Of a stretch of 64,000 nt of DNA, positions 27,504 through 36,633 are shown piece by piece. Where the stretch lies: contig DAIPMW010000005.1 in NCBI GenBank assembly GCA_036768475.1, forward strand, positions 1 to 64,000, read 5' to 3'. The notes beneath the pieces are model-generated. The model worked only from the letters and a program-made list of their open reading frames with translations, was not told where the DNA came from and searched no databases. Position 1 is the stretch's first letter; each line of letters opens with the position of its first letter. Both the position numbers and the translations under genes were made by a program. This DNA is from JAEUMD01 sp036768475 (GTDB lineage Bacteria > Pseudomonadota > Alphaproteobacteria > Rhizobiales > Hyphomicrobiaceae).

Positions 27504-27857
27504 ACATGAGTGCCTCGATGCGGGGCCATTTCTTTCGACGTGCGAAAAATCGACCCGCGTGATCCAACGCACAATCCGCAACCTTGGATGCGCTGAGTTG
27601 AACGGTGCGTGCTGCATTCTTAAAGCACACATTGACGTGTTGTATTTTTTTTCAGTGCGGTGAGATCACGCTTCTGTCGCCTTCCATTTGCCGTGATTCG
27701 TGGCGTAATCTCGGGCGACGCAACCCGACCCCGCTGAAGCGGGGTCGGCTCCAGCAAGCACTGCGGTGAAGTTCTGCGTGAGCTCGTGGCGCGGCAGGCC
27801 CGCTTCGCCACGGAAAGAACGGGCCACAACTTCTCTAAAATAGAAAGTCTACGTTGC
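27504..27857. other. Intergenic with a strong hairpin
   Basis: A perfect 10-bp inverted repeat, CCGACCCCGC with loop TGAA, is at 27725-27748. It is not followed by a T-run, so it may be a rho-assisted stop for dcd or a structural element. The rest, including the stretch before opgC, shows no gene. Confidence 0.5.
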
Positions 27858-29063
27858 ATGCTTTCGGGTCGGGCTTCTTCCGTCTCAACGAACCGCGACG
27901 CGCGCTTGGATGTCGCGCGCGGGTTTGCACTGTTCGTGATCTTCGTTGCGCACATGCCGATGAATCCGCTGGCGATGATCACGCCGGGACGCTTCGGCTT
28001 CTCCGACTCGGCTGAGATCTTCGTGTTCTGCTCAGGCGCTGCGGCGGCGCTCGCGTTTGCGCGCGTGTTCGACACACATGGCATGCTCATCGGCTCGGCG
28101 CGCGTGGCGTTGCGCGTGTGGCAGCTCTATTGGGCGCACATCGCAATTTTTCTGCTGGTTCTGGCAACGAACGTGATGTTCGATCGCTGGGCGGGAGGCG
28201 GAACAAACTACGTCGATGGGTTCAATCTTGGCCGCGTTTTCAGTCCCGACGGGGGCGCGGCCGTGACCGGACTGCTGACACTCACATATGTGCCCAACTA
28301 TTTCGACATCCTGCCAATGTACATGGTGCTATTGGCTCTCGTGGCCGTGGTGATGGCGCTGTCCCGTTTCGGCGTGGGCGCAATTGCAGCTGTGGTCATC
28401 GGCCTTTGGGTGGTGGCGACTGCCCGGCTGCTGGAGTTGCCCGCGGAGCCCTGGGGCCAGCGCAGCTGGTTCTTCAATCCATTCGCCTGGCAGCTTGTTT
28501 TCTTCACTGGCTTTGCCTTTGCCCGGGGCTGGCTTCCCGTGCCGCATTACGACCGGCGCTTGATGATGCTTGCGGTGGGCGTGCTCGTGATGGGAGTGCT
28601 GCTGCACTGGCAACCTCTGGCGTCGCGCATCGCGTATCCGCAAGCGCTGTCGATCGCGGTGGCGGAACTCAGTGACAAGACCCATATGGGTATGCTGCGC
28701 TACGTTCACTTTCTGGCTCTGGCCTATGTCGCTTTCGTGCTGGCGGGCGAGGGTGGACGGCGATTGAAAGGGTGGGTAGTCGATCTTTGCCGCCTTGCGG
28801 GACAACAATCACTGGCGGTTTTTCTGACGGGACTGTGGTTGTCGGTGACGTGTGGCTACCTATTGCAGCGGCTCGGCGGCGGGTTCTTCGCCGCGATTTT
28901 TGTCAATGTGCTTGGCATCACCGTGATGGCCTGTGTCGCGTGGCTCGTGGCATGGACCAAATCCGAACCATGGAAGAGTGCGGCGAAGGCTGGCACGAAA
29001 TTCGGGCCAAGGATGATTCCGTCTCTGCCAGCACCTGCTGGGCTGGAAGCGGGCGCGCGGTGA
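27858..29063 (+). CDS. opgC: OpgC-family membrane acyltransferase
   Basis: Integral membrane protein of about 401 aa with roughly ten helices, of the OpgC_C family. Members add succinyl groups to periplasmic glucans. The conserved first segment is RDARLDVARGFALFVIFVAH, with MITPGRFGFSDSAEIFVFCSG just after. The C-terminal tail is polar and Pro/Ala-rich. No opgGH genes are nearby. The start is uncertain: ATG at 27858 gives the expected N-terminus but has no good ribosome-binding site, while GTG at 27786 would add 24 residues of unremarkable sequence. Confidence 0.82.
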   Translation: MLSGRASSVSTNRDARLDVARGFALFVIFVAHMPMNPLAMITPGRFGFSDSAEIFVFCSGAAAALAFARVFDTHGMLIGSARVALRVWQLYWAHIAIFLLVLATNVMFDRWAGGGTNYVDGFNLGRVFSPDGGAAVTGLLTLTYVPNYFDILPMYMVLLALVAVVMALSRFGVGAIAAVVIGLWVVATARLLELPAEPWGQRSWFFNPFAWQLVFFTGFAFARGWLPVPHYDRRLMMLAVGVLVMGVLLHWQPLASRIAYPQALSIAVAELSDKTHMGMLRYVHFLALAYVAFVLAGEGGRRLKGWVVDLCRLAGQQSLAVFLTGLWLSVTCGYLLQRLGGGFFAAIFVNVLGITVMACVAWLVAWTKSEPWKSAAKAGTKFGPRMIPSLPAPAGLEAGAR

Positions 29064-29149
29064 TACCCGACGCCTGATTACGAAAAGGTGAGAGCCAGCG
29101 ACAGCGCATCGAGGACTGCGGCCTCATCCGTGGCATTGTTTGCGCATTC

Positions 29150-30322
29150 TCATGCGCTGGCAAAGTACCGGGTGATGAAGCCTTCATAGATGCGCGTCAG
29201 GGTTTCAAGGTCGGCAATGCTTACATGCTCGTCGACCTGATGGATCGTCTTGTTGACCAGACCGAACTCGATCACCGGACAATGATGCTTGATGAAGCGT
29301 GCATCCGACGTTCCGCCACCGGTGGTGAGCGCGGGACGGCGTCCGGTGGCTGCTTCGACCGCGCCCACCATTGTATCGACGAGCGGACCGGGCTTGGTGA
29401 GGAAGACGTCACCAGTACCTGAGAACGAAAGTTCGATGCGCGCGGCAAGCTCGGAAGCCGCCGACTCGCAGATCCCGCGCACGTGGCTCTCCAGGCGCGG
29501 GCGTGTCCAGGCATCGTTGTAGCGGACATTGAAGTGCGCCTCGGCGCGGCTGGGGATGACGTTGGTCGCCGTGTTGGGAACGGAAATAACTGTCACCACG
29601 AGATGCGAGGGCTCGAAATTGCCGGTGCCGGCGTCGAGCACGGTGGCCGAGAGGCGGTCAATGATGCGCGCCAGCTTCGGCACGGGGTTTTCTGCCTTGC
29701 TGGGATAGGCGGCGTGTCCCTGTTTGCCGTGGACGACGATATGGCCGTTGAGCGAACCGCGCCGGCCGATCTTGATCTCATCGCCGAGCGCTTCGGGATT
29801 GGACGGCTCGCCGACGATGCAGGCATCGATTCGTTCGCTTTTGCCGCGCATCCATTCGAGAACCTTGGCGGTGCCGTTGATGGATGGGCCTTCTTCATCG
29901 CCCGTTATGAGGAAGGAAATGGCGCCAGGCAGCTTGCCGCCCGTCTTCGCGAGGTAGCGCATTGTGGCGGCGAGGAAGCAACCGATCCCCCCCTTCATAT
30001 CGACAGCGCCGCGGCCGTACAGGATCCCGTCGCGGATCTCGGCAGCGAACGGCGGAACCGTCCAGGCATCGAGATGGCCGGGGGGAACGACGTCGGTATG
30101 ACCGGCGAAGCAAAGGTTGGGGCCATCCTTACCAAATCTTGCGTAGAGGTTCTCGACGTCGGGTGTTCCCATTTCTATGAAGGTCATGCGGTGACACTCG
30201 AAGCCTGCCGGAGCGAGGATCTCGTGCAGGAGCGTCAATGCGCCACCCTCGTGGGGTGTGACGCTGGGGCAGCGGATCAGCGCCTGCGTCAGCGCGACCG
30301 GGTCTTTGGCATCAAGCGTCAT
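29150..30322 (-). CDS. dapE: Succinyl-diaminopimelate desuccinylase (M20 family)
   Basis: Dinuclear zinc hydrolase of the lysine/mDAP pathway, needed for peptidoglycan. The product is 390 aa. It has metal-ligand His in FAGHTDVVPPG, bridging Asp in GRGAVDMKGG, catalytic and ligand Glu in ITGDEEGPS, and the C-terminal ligand His in IEFGLVNKTIHQVDE. The start at 30322 (MTLDAKDPV) overlaps the DUF805 gene by 11 bp, with AGGA upstream inside that gene. The overlap suggests a DUF805-dapE operon. Confidence 0.95.
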   Translation of the reverse strand: MTLDAKDPVALTQALIRCPSVTPHEGGALTLLHEILAPAGFECHRMTFIEMGTPDVENLYARFGKDGPNLCFAGHTDVVPPGHLDAWTVPPFAAEIRDGILYGRGAVDMKGGIGCFLAATMRYLAKTGGKLPGAISFLITGDEEGPSINGTAKVLEWMRGKSERIDACIVGEPSNPEALGDEIKIGRRGSLNGHIVVHGKQGHAAYPSKAENPVPKLARIIDRLSATVLDAGTGNFEPSHLVVTVISVPNTATNVIPSRAEAHFNVRYNDAWTRPRLESHVRGICESAASELAARIELSFSGTGDVFLTKPGPLVDTMVGAVEAATGRRPALTTGGGTSDARFIKHHCPVIEFGLVNKTIHQVDEHVSIADLETLTRIYEGFITRYFASA

Positions 30323-30815
30323 CTTGCGTCCTATGCACGGGTTCTGGTGGGGCGTTGCCAACTCCAGCGAGTGGATCGGGGCCATATCGGTTTGACCCAG
30401 CGGTACCGGGCAGGAAGCCATTGTCGATAATGATGACCAGCATGCTTGCCGCCATACCGGAGACGAAGGCCAGCTCGAACATCGTTGGAACGTGGCTCGA
30501 CAGGATCAGCCGGTTGTGAGTGAGAATGATGTAGAGGAGGAACGCTGCCGCATAGCTATATGGCAGCCACTGCGGCCAGTTGCGATCGTTGAACCGCTTC
30601 ACCGTTACCGCCGTCTCGGGAATGAGCAATGCGAGGTTGAAAAGGGTTTCCGCCAGGTTCGGGCCACGCTGGGCGATCATGTCGGAATACCACGCCATCG
30701 GATTGGCCAGGAAAGACATGGCCATCGAGGCCAGCATCAGTGGCAGCATGGCCAGCCACCACTGTCGGCGGCTTATGCGTCCATCGAAGCCGAAGAATAG
30801 ATGCTTCCAGGTCAT
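30312..30815 (-). CDS. DUF805 membrane protein
   Basis: A 167-aa protein with the DUF805 opening FGFDGRISRRQWW, several hydrophobic helices (about 20-40, 55-70, 85-105, 115-135) and the internal KRFNDRNWPQW that corresponds to the family's RLHDxxxS segment. The function of DUF805 is unknown; it is a small inner-membrane protein often next to housekeeping genes. It overlaps dapE, so the two are likely co-transcribed. Confidence 0.8.
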   Translation of the reverse strand: MTWKHLFFGFDGRISRRQWWLAMLPLMLASMAMSFLANPMAWYSDMIAQRGPNLAETLFNLALLIPETAVTVKRFNDRNWPQWLPYSYAAAFLLYIILTHNRLILSSHVPTMFELAFVSGMAASMLVIIIDNGFLPGTAGSNRYGPDPLAGVGNAPPEPVHRTQDDA

Positions 30816-30913
30816 TGTTTGCGTCGTGCGCCTCGAATTGAGCGCCGAATGAACAATAGTTGAGGGCCGGGATCAAGCCGAGCAGAGATAGCGGTGGCTC
30901 GGACCGGGGTGGG

Positions 30914-31855
30914 TCAGCGCGCCTTGCGCCCGGCCTCGTAGACCTTGAGGTTCGCATAGCAAATGTCGTGCAGCGTGGTGTCGAGGCCGGCCGCACGCAC
31001 GCGCTCGAGCATATCACCAACGATGTGGTCCGCTTCGACCGGCCCGCCACGCTCCATGTCGCCCAGCATCGAGGCGGCAAAGGTGGAGCTGGTGTCGGAG
31101 AACATGCGGCGCCACTGGTCGAGTTGTAACGCGGGGACCGGGTGGCCCGCATGTGCGGCGGTGGCTGCATTGAGATCCAGCATGCGGCGGGAGAGTTCCG
31201 CGCCGCCGGGTGCGCTGGCAATGGCACCTACCGGGGCACGCATCAACGTCGTCATCGCCGCCAGATTCGCAAGCATTACAATCTTTTCCCACATCTGCTG
31301 CATGATGTCGGGGCTGGCCGTCGGAGTCGTCTTAGCGCGTTCGAGAGCGGAAACGAGCCTCGAGACGCGCTCCGTAATGCCTCCGTCCTGCTCGCCAACG
31401 GTGAAGAACTGCCAATCGTTGAGGTGCTCGATCGAGCCATCCGCATTCTGGCGAACCTGAAGGCTCACGCTGCCGGGAAGGACCTGTGCACGCGAAAATC
31501 TTCGATTGAGGCGTTCGATATGGGCCAGACCGTTCAGCAGTGGGACGATGGCGGTAGCTGGTCCGACGACCGGCGAAATTGTCTCCATTGCCGCGTCGAG
31601 GTCATAGGCCTTGCAGGTCAGCAACAGATAGTCGGGAGCGGTGCCAGCGATCTCGGGGGCCGTGCAGGCGGTAACCGGCATTCCCTGGATGTTGCCGTGC
31701 GGGCTTTTCACCGACAGGCCATCGCGCATCAGGATGGTCTTGCGCGTTTCGCGGACGAGAAAGGTCACGTCGGCCGCGTCGTTCTCGATGAGGCGGGCGC
31801 CGAAATAGCCGCCGACGCCACCGGCTCCGAGAATGACGATGCTTGGCTTCGACAT
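30914..31855 (-). CDS. panE: 2-dehydropantoate 2-reductase family protein
   Basis: NADPH-dependent ketopantoate reductase of pantothenate and CoA synthesis. The 313-aa product has an N-terminal Rossmann motif ILGAGGVGGYFGARL, the LLTCKAYD strand, the PLLNGLAHIE segment, catalytic Lys in MWEKIVMLANLAAMTTLMR, and the C-terminal S-S-F/M segment DTSSTFAASMLGDME. It may act on a different 2-oxoacid, as many PanE/ApbA paralogues do. The start at 31855 has AGGATGG eight bases before; ATG at 31867 is an alternative. Confidence 0.85.
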   Translation of the reverse strand: MSKPSIVILGAGGVGGYFGARLIENDAADVTFLVRETRKTILMRDGLSVKSPHGNIQGMPVTACTAPEIAGTAPDYLLLTCKAYDLDAAMETISPVVGPATAIVPLLNGLAHIERLNRRFSRAQVLPGSVSLQVRQNADGSIEHLNDWQFFTVGEQDGGITERVSRLVSALERAKTTPTASPDIMQQMWEKIVMLANLAAMTTLMRAPVGAIASAPGGAELSRRMLDLNAATAAHAGHPVPALQLDQWRRMFSDTSSTFAASMLGDMERGGPVEADHIVGDMLERVRAAGLDTTLHDICYANLKVYEAGRKAR

Positions 31856-31936
31856 GACACTTGCCATCCTATGCGTTCGATGCACCGATTCCGTGGTCGT
31901 TGCCTGTGGAGCCGAGGGCGCTCGTATACGCCAACG

Positions 31937-31963
31937 AAAAGGGCTGCCGCGTCCGGCAGCCCT
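31937..31963 (-). terminator. Intrinsic terminator of trxA
   Basis: Minus strand: AGGGCTGCCG, 4-base loop, CGGCAGCCCT, then TTTTCG. It lies 36 bp after the trxA stop and before panE, so panE is probably transcribed separately. Confidence 0.85.
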
Positions 31964-31998
31964 GATGTCACAAGGTCAATCGACCAGAGTCAAACGGC

Positions 31999-32325
31999 TC
32001 AGATATTGATCGAGCCGTGGATCCAGTCCTCAAGGCGCTTCTTCTGCACCAGAGCGCCGGTGTGCGAGGCTGCGACCTGGCCGCCCTGGAAGATCATCAG
32101 AGTCGGCATGGCGCGGATGCCATAACGGGTGGTGATCTGCGGGTTCTGGTCGACGTCGAGCTTGACGACCTTGACCTTGCCCTTCAGTTCCTGCGCGACC
32201 TGATCGAGCGCCGGGGCCATGGCTTTGCAGGGGCCGCACCATTCGGCAAAGAAGTCGACGACCACCGGCTCGGCGGACTTCAAAACCTCTTCCTCGAACG
32301 TCTTGTCCGATACGGCATGCGTCAT
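31999..32325 (-). CDS. trxA: Thioredoxin
   Basis: Small cytosolic disulfide reductase of 108 aa. It has the active site WCGPCK after VVVDFFAE, the cis-proline loop RAMPTLMIF, and the conserved GQVAASHTGA. It lies 81 bp downstream of addA on the same strand. addA-trxA is a common alphaproteobacterial pair, normally followed by folC, which is not present here. Confidence 0.97.
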   Translation of the reverse strand: MTHAVSDKTFEEEVLKSAEPVVVDFFAEWCGPCKAMAPALDQVAQELKGKVKVVKLDVDQNPQITTRYGIRAMPTLMIFQGGQVAASHTGALVQKKRLEDWIHGSINI

Positions 32326-32406
32326 CGCTTGTCTCCTTCAGCGGGTGCCGGGTCGCGGCGCCTGATTCGCATTGTAACGTGATTGTCCGGCAAGGTAGGG
32401 AGCGGC

Positions 32407-35400
32407 CTAGAGCACGTCAAGGTTGGTTGCACCCAGATCCCAGAGCCTGCGCTCGTAAGTCGCCAGCATGGCGTCCGAAATCTCCATAAGCCGCGGACCG
32501 TCGGTCCACAGGAGCGCCGCCTTCATGGCCTTATGCGGGAACATTTGGGCGAGTGCGAGGCGATAGGCCGCAAGCTGCAACAGGTATGCGTCTGCAACCT
32601 GTGATGCTTCGCTCGGCGGCGGCCGGTTTGTCTTGTAATCGATAACGTAAACGGTGTCCGCCTGCACGGCGAGGCGGTCGATATGGCCGTTGAGCTTCAA
32701 GGCCGGGCCGCGGCCATCGGGTCTTGGTATCTCGGCGGCGATGGCGACCTCGGCGCGGCTTTGTGGACCGAACAGGGGCGCAAAGTCGCTGGCGGTGAGA
32801 ATGGCCAGCGTCTCGTGCACGATGCTCTTGCGGACTGTCGGCGGCAGCTCGCGCCCGCGGGTGTCCACAAACGCCGCAGCGGCCTTTTCCCAGGTGTCGG
32901 CCGGGATGGTGGGCAGATACTCGAGCAGGGTGTGGGTCAAGGTGCCGCGCAGGAAGCGATTTCCGGCGGTGCGGGCTGACGGGCGCGTCGCGGGCGGCTC
33001 GTCAGCCTCGGTCAGGGCTGTCGGCGACGGTGTCACAGGCTCACCGGCCTCGTCGACGTCATATGGTGCGAGACGCGAGGGGGCGAGTGGCATGGTGAGC
33101 TGGGGTTCGCGCGGTGCCGCGGACTTAGCCCACGCCTCAAGCGGTACGGCAGGGTGCGCCTGCGTCAGCTTCGTATCGGGTGCTTTGGCCGGCGCAGTCT
33201 GTGGTGATGCATAGCGCAGGACACTACGGCCGGCGCCGTCGTCAACGGGTTCGAGCATGCCCTCAATGCCATTGCGGACAAGATCGTACCAACTGTCGGG
33301 CGAGCGGGTCTGCTTGCCGTCGAATCCGGCGATATACAACCGGTCGCGGGCACGCGTCATGGCGACGTAGAGCAGGCGATTGCGCTCCTCGCGTTCACGC
33401 TCTTTGATTGCATCACGCCCGGCGGCGATCGGGGCCAACTGGCCCGATCCCTTGGTTTGCCAGATGAAGGCGGGCGGCGTCTCCTTCGGCGCTGGTGGCA
33501 TGGCGAGAGGGTAAAGACTCGCTGCGCCGCCGATGCTGTTGGTCGAGCAGGTATCGGGCAAGAAGACGACGGGCGCTTCGAGGCCCTTGGCGCCATGCAC
33601 GGTCATGATGCGCACCTCGTCGCGGCCATGCTCCATGTCGCGTTTGATCTCACGGTTGGCTTCGCGCAACCACGTGAGAAATCCCGTGAGAGACGGCGGC
33701 GCGGAATCATCGAACGCGATGGCAAGGTTCAGCAACTCGTCGATGCTGTCGGCGGCCTCGGCACCTAGCCGTGTCAAAAGGCGCTGGCGCATTCCGTCGC
33801 GATCGAGGACGCCGGCCAGGAACTCGAAGGGCGGCAGGAAGTCGGCGCGCCTGCGCCATTCGCGCAGCAGCGCCGCTGCCTCCTCGAATGCGGGACTGGC
33901 GCTGCGCTGTTCGAGCAGCGCTTTCCACAATGTGCCGTGACGGCGATGGGCGATGGCGAGCAACTGGTCATCGTCAAAGCCGAAGAGCGGGCTCTTGAGA
34001 ACGTTGGCGAGTGCCAAGTCGTCCTCGGGGAGGGTGAGAAAATCGCCGAGAGCAACGAGATCCTGCACGGCGATCTGATCGGTAAGCGAGAGGCGATCAG
34101 CCCCGGCGACGGGAATGTGGCGGGCCTTCAACGCGGCCACCATCGGTCGCGCGAAGGGGTGGCGCTTGCGCACGAGTATGAGGATGTCGCCGGGCGTGAT
34201 GGGGCGGCCTTGCGACAAGAGCATTTCGCGCCCTGCCACCATCTGCTGAATGCGCTCAGCAATACGGTTCGCAAGGCGTACTGCGGGGGGCGTGTCTTCG
34301 GCGCTCTCGGCGTCCGCGGGTACCCAGGGGTCATGCTTTTGCGCTTCGGCGACCTGCTCCACGTCCCACACTTCGACGAGGCCAGCATGGCCGATACGAT
34401 GGGCTGCGTGAACGACACGCGATGCGGATGGATCACCGGCCAGATCGTGCGCGGTCTTCGCAGTGAGGCCCGGCGTGCGCTGGTGATCGGCGAACACGCG
34501 GTCAACGGCCTCGAGAACCGGGGCTACCGTGCGGAACGACAAGGTGAGTGGGATATCCTGCCAGGTCACGCGCGCGGCCTCGGCACGCTCACGGAATGTG
34601 CGACCCATGCGGGCGAACTCTTCGGGGCGAGCGCCCTGGAAGCTGTAGATCGACTGCTTCTCGTCACCGACCGCAAACAACGTGCGCTGCTGCGGCGACA
34701 TTTCGCCTGACGTCGCGCCGTCTTGGGTTTCGCGTGCGCCGGCGCCGGCAAAAAATTCTGTCGCCAGCGCCTCGACGATGCGCCACTGCTCGGGGCTCGT
34801 ATCCTGGCTTTCGTCGACGAGAATGTGGTCGAGACCGCCATCAAGCTTGTAGAGCACCCACTGCGCCGATCCTGAAACACGCAAAAGACTGACGGTGTGG
34901 CGAATAAGATCTTCGAAGTCGAGCGCCGCGCGACGCGCCTTCAGCCGCGCATAGCGCGTCAGCACCGCATCGGCGAGGCGCATCAAAGCCAGCGTAGCGT
35001 CGATGGCGTCGAGCGCGCGGTGATTTGCCGTCAGCTCCGCAAAACGATCGCGCGCGCGGCACAACTGGTCGGTCAGGCCGGGCTCGGCCTTGCGTACGCT
35101 TTTCGTCACGAAGCGTTTGTCGGAGCGCGGATTGCCGTCCTTGGTAAGGAGCGCTTCGGCGAAGCAGGCAATGCGCTCAGCATCGCCTGCGCTTCGCATG
35201 GCCCTTACAAGTATCTCTGCGAGTTCATTGTCCGTGCTCTTGTCACTGGCTGCCAATATCTGCGCTGCGTGTTCGGCGGCATGTGGAGCCAGAATTTGCG
35301 CGCGCTCTGCGTCGATCGTCGCATGCGTTGCAACGGGGTTTATAGAAAAAGCTCTCCGATAGAGGGGGGCTATCGCAGCGAACGGATCGCGCAGGTTGCC

Positions 35401-36096
35401 GTCTCCGTCGTCGCCGTAATGCCGCACGACATGCTCAAGCCAATCCTTTCTATTGAGTGCCGCGCGCAGCAGGTCATCAAAGCTTTCATCGGCGGCGAAG
35501 GCGACGGCGGACCGCAACGCGCGGCCGAGTGGCTTGTCGGTATCGTCGGTGGCCTCGCTCAACGTATCGTCGATCGATTCGCGCATGAGCTGGCGTGAGA
35601 TCACGTCATCCAGAATTGTGAAACCCGGCGTCACACCGGCCTCGAGCGGGAAGCGCTGCAGAAGGCGCTCGGCGAACGCGTGGATCGTCTGCACCTTGAG
35701 TCCGCCGGGCGTCTCAATGGCGCGGGCGAACAGGGTGCGTGCGCGGCGCGTTTCCTCCGCCGTCGGTGATCGACCAAGGAGCTTGACGAGCGCATCAAGG
35801 AGTTCGTCTGCGGACTTGGTCACCCAGAAGCCCAGTTCCCTGAAAACGCGCGTCGACATCTCCGCAGCCGCAGCTTTCGTGTACGTGAGGCACAAGATCC
35901 GCTCTGGAGCAGTGCCCGCGAGAAGCAGACGGAGCACGCGGCGCGTCAGTACGTGGGTCTTGCCCGTGCCTGCGTTGGCGCTGACCCACGCGGAGGTGGC
36001 CGGGTCCGCCGCACGGGCCTGGAACTGGTTGGTTTCGTCCGTGATCGCCTCGATGCCGCGGGCCGTCGCGGGGGGTGCCATGCCGGGGGTGCTCAT
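32407..36096 (-). CDS. addA: Double-strand break repair helicase-nuclease AddA
   Basis: Large subunit of the AddAB (RecBCD-like) recombination machine. The 1229-aa product starts MSTPGMAPPATARG. The UvrD/Rep helicase core has Walker A NAGTGKTHVL, motif Ia LTYTKAAAAEM, Walker B in HILVDESQDTSPEQW, VGDEKQSIYSFQGA, and IMTVHGAKGLEAPVVFLPDT. The C-terminal RecB-type nuclease is GHIDRLAVQ with VIDYKTNRPP (D...DxK). Upstream ATG codons at 36141 and 36180 are possible starts. Its obligate partner addB normally lies directly upstream; here that place is taken by a tRNA-Phe gene on the other strand. Confidence 0.95.
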   Translation of the reverse strand: MSTPGMAPPATARGIEAITDETNQFQARAADPATSAWVSANAGTGKTHVLTRRVLRLLLAGTAPERILCLTYTKAAAAEMSTRVFRELGFWVTKSADELLDALVKLLGRSPTAEETRRARTLFARAIETPGGLKVQTIHAFAERLLQRFPLEAGVTPGFTILDDVISRQLMRESIDDTLSEATDDTDKPLGRALRSAVAFAADESFDDLLRAALNRKDWLEHVVRHYGDDGDGNLRDPFAAIAPLYRRAFSINPVATHATIDAERAQILAPHAAEHAAQILAASDKSTDNELAEILVRAMRSAGDAERIACFAEALLTKDGNPRSDKRFVTKSVRKAEPGLTDQLCRARDRFAELTANHRALDAIDATLALMRLADAVLTRYARLKARRAALDFEDLIRHTVSLLRVSGSAQWVLYKLDGGLDHILVDESQDTSPEQWRIVEALATEFFAGAGARETQDGATSGEMSPQQRTLFAVGDEKQSIYSFQGARPEEFARMGRTFRERAEAARVTWQDIPLTLSFRTVAPVLEAVDRVFADHQRTPGLTAKTAHDLAGDPSASRVVHAAHRIGHAGLVEVWDVEQVAEAQKHDPWVPADAESAEDTPPAVRLANRIAERIQQMVAGREMLLSQGRPITPGDILILVRKRHPFARPMVAALKARHIPVAGADRLSLTDQIAVQDLVALGDFLTLPEDDLALANVLKSPLFGFDDDQLLAIAHRRHGTLWKALLEQRSASPAFEEAAALLREWRRRADFLPPFEFLAGVLDRDGMRQRLLTRLGAEAADSIDELLNLAIAFDDSAPPSLTGFLTWLREANREIKRDMEHGRDEVRIMTVHGAKGLEAPVVFLPDTCSTNSIGGAASLYPLAMPPAPKETPPAFIWQTKGSGQLAPIAAGRDAIKEREREERNRLLYVAMTRARDRLYIAGFDGKQTRSPDSWYDLVRNGIEGMLEPVDDGAGRSVLRYASPQTAPAKAPDTKLTQAHPAVPLEAWAKSAAPREPQLTMPLAPSRLAPYDVDEAGEPVTPSPTALTEADEPPATRPSARTAGNRFLRGTLTHTLLEYLPTIPADTWEKAAAAFVDTRGRELPPTVRKSIVHETLAILTASDFAPLFGPQSRAEVAIAAEIPRPDGRGPALKLNGHIDRLAVQADTVYVIDYKTNRPPPSEASQVADAYLLQLAAYRLALAQMFPHKAMKAALLWTDGPRLMEISDAMLATYERRLWDLGATNLDVL

Positions 36097-36172
36097 GCGC
36101 CGGTTGATCCTTGGGCGGCTGCCGTGCGGTTGGGAGGGCATTTCGCCGTTTTTCCAAGCCTCGCCATGTCCG

Positions 36173-36202
36173 CTGGACACGACCCTGCCAACTCACTATA
36201 AG
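36173..36202 (+). promoter_or_regulatory. Predicted promoter of tRNA-Phe
   Basis: TGGACA (36173-36178) and TATAAG (36197-36202) with an 18-base spacer, about 40 bp before the mature tRNA. It lies in the gap divergent to addA. Confidence 0.6.
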
Positions 36203-36242
36203 GGCCGAGCTTCGGTCCAGGCCAGTGCCGGGTTGGAGCTTT

Positions 36243-36318
36243 GCCCAGGTAGCTCAGTTGGTAGAGCATGCGACTGAAAATCGCAGTGTCGGTGGTTCAA
36301 TTCCGCCCCTGGGCACCA
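36243..36318 (+). tRNA. tRNA-Phe (GAA)
   Basis: A 76-base cloverleaf with acceptor stem GCCCAGG/CCTGGGC, D-arm AGCTCAGTTGGTAGAGC, anticodon arm GCGAC-TGAAAA-TCGC with anticodon GAA at 36276-36278, T-arm GGTTCAATTCC, and a genome-encoded CCA end. Confidence 0.98.
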
Positions 36319-36633
36319 CATTCATTTGCGTGACGCCGCCGGCCAGCCTATCGCGCGGGTTTCGGTTCGAGGATTGTCCTCGAACCTGCACCATCAGCCT
36401 TTCTGTCCATACCGAACACATCGGTAACAGATCGCTCTCAAGACATGGGTGACAACCCTCGTGCCGAACGGGTTGTCGAGGGGCTGCTTTCAATCGTTTT
36501 AAAGAGCTACGCGGGATTGGAACGGGGCAACAGAATGCTACCCCGTCCGAAGTTCGATGTGACTAAAGATCCTTCATGAGCTGCCCTTACAATGCCGCTG
36601 GCTAAAGCATGGACGCGTCGAGAAAAATTCCAC
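36319..36633. other. Intergenic with two hairpins after tRNA-Phe
   Basis: A perfect 10-bp hairpin GGTTCGAGGA/TCCTCGAACC is at 36364-36386, the likely 3' end of the tRNA transcript although no T-run follows. A second, GACAACCC/GGGTTGTC, is at 36451-36477. No gene is recognised. Base composition becomes less GC-rich from here to about 38.8 kb. Confidence 0.55.

Noticed and set aside
26310..27632. A 440-codon frame antisense to dcd
   Set aside because: Arg/His-rich composition without motifs; dcd on the plus strand explains the region, including its ribosome-binding site.
36243..36318. An attachment-site duplication of the tRNA-Phe 3' end marking an integrated element
   Set aside because: I looked for a second copy of the T-arm and acceptor sequence up to about 40 kb and did not find one; no integrase gene is present.
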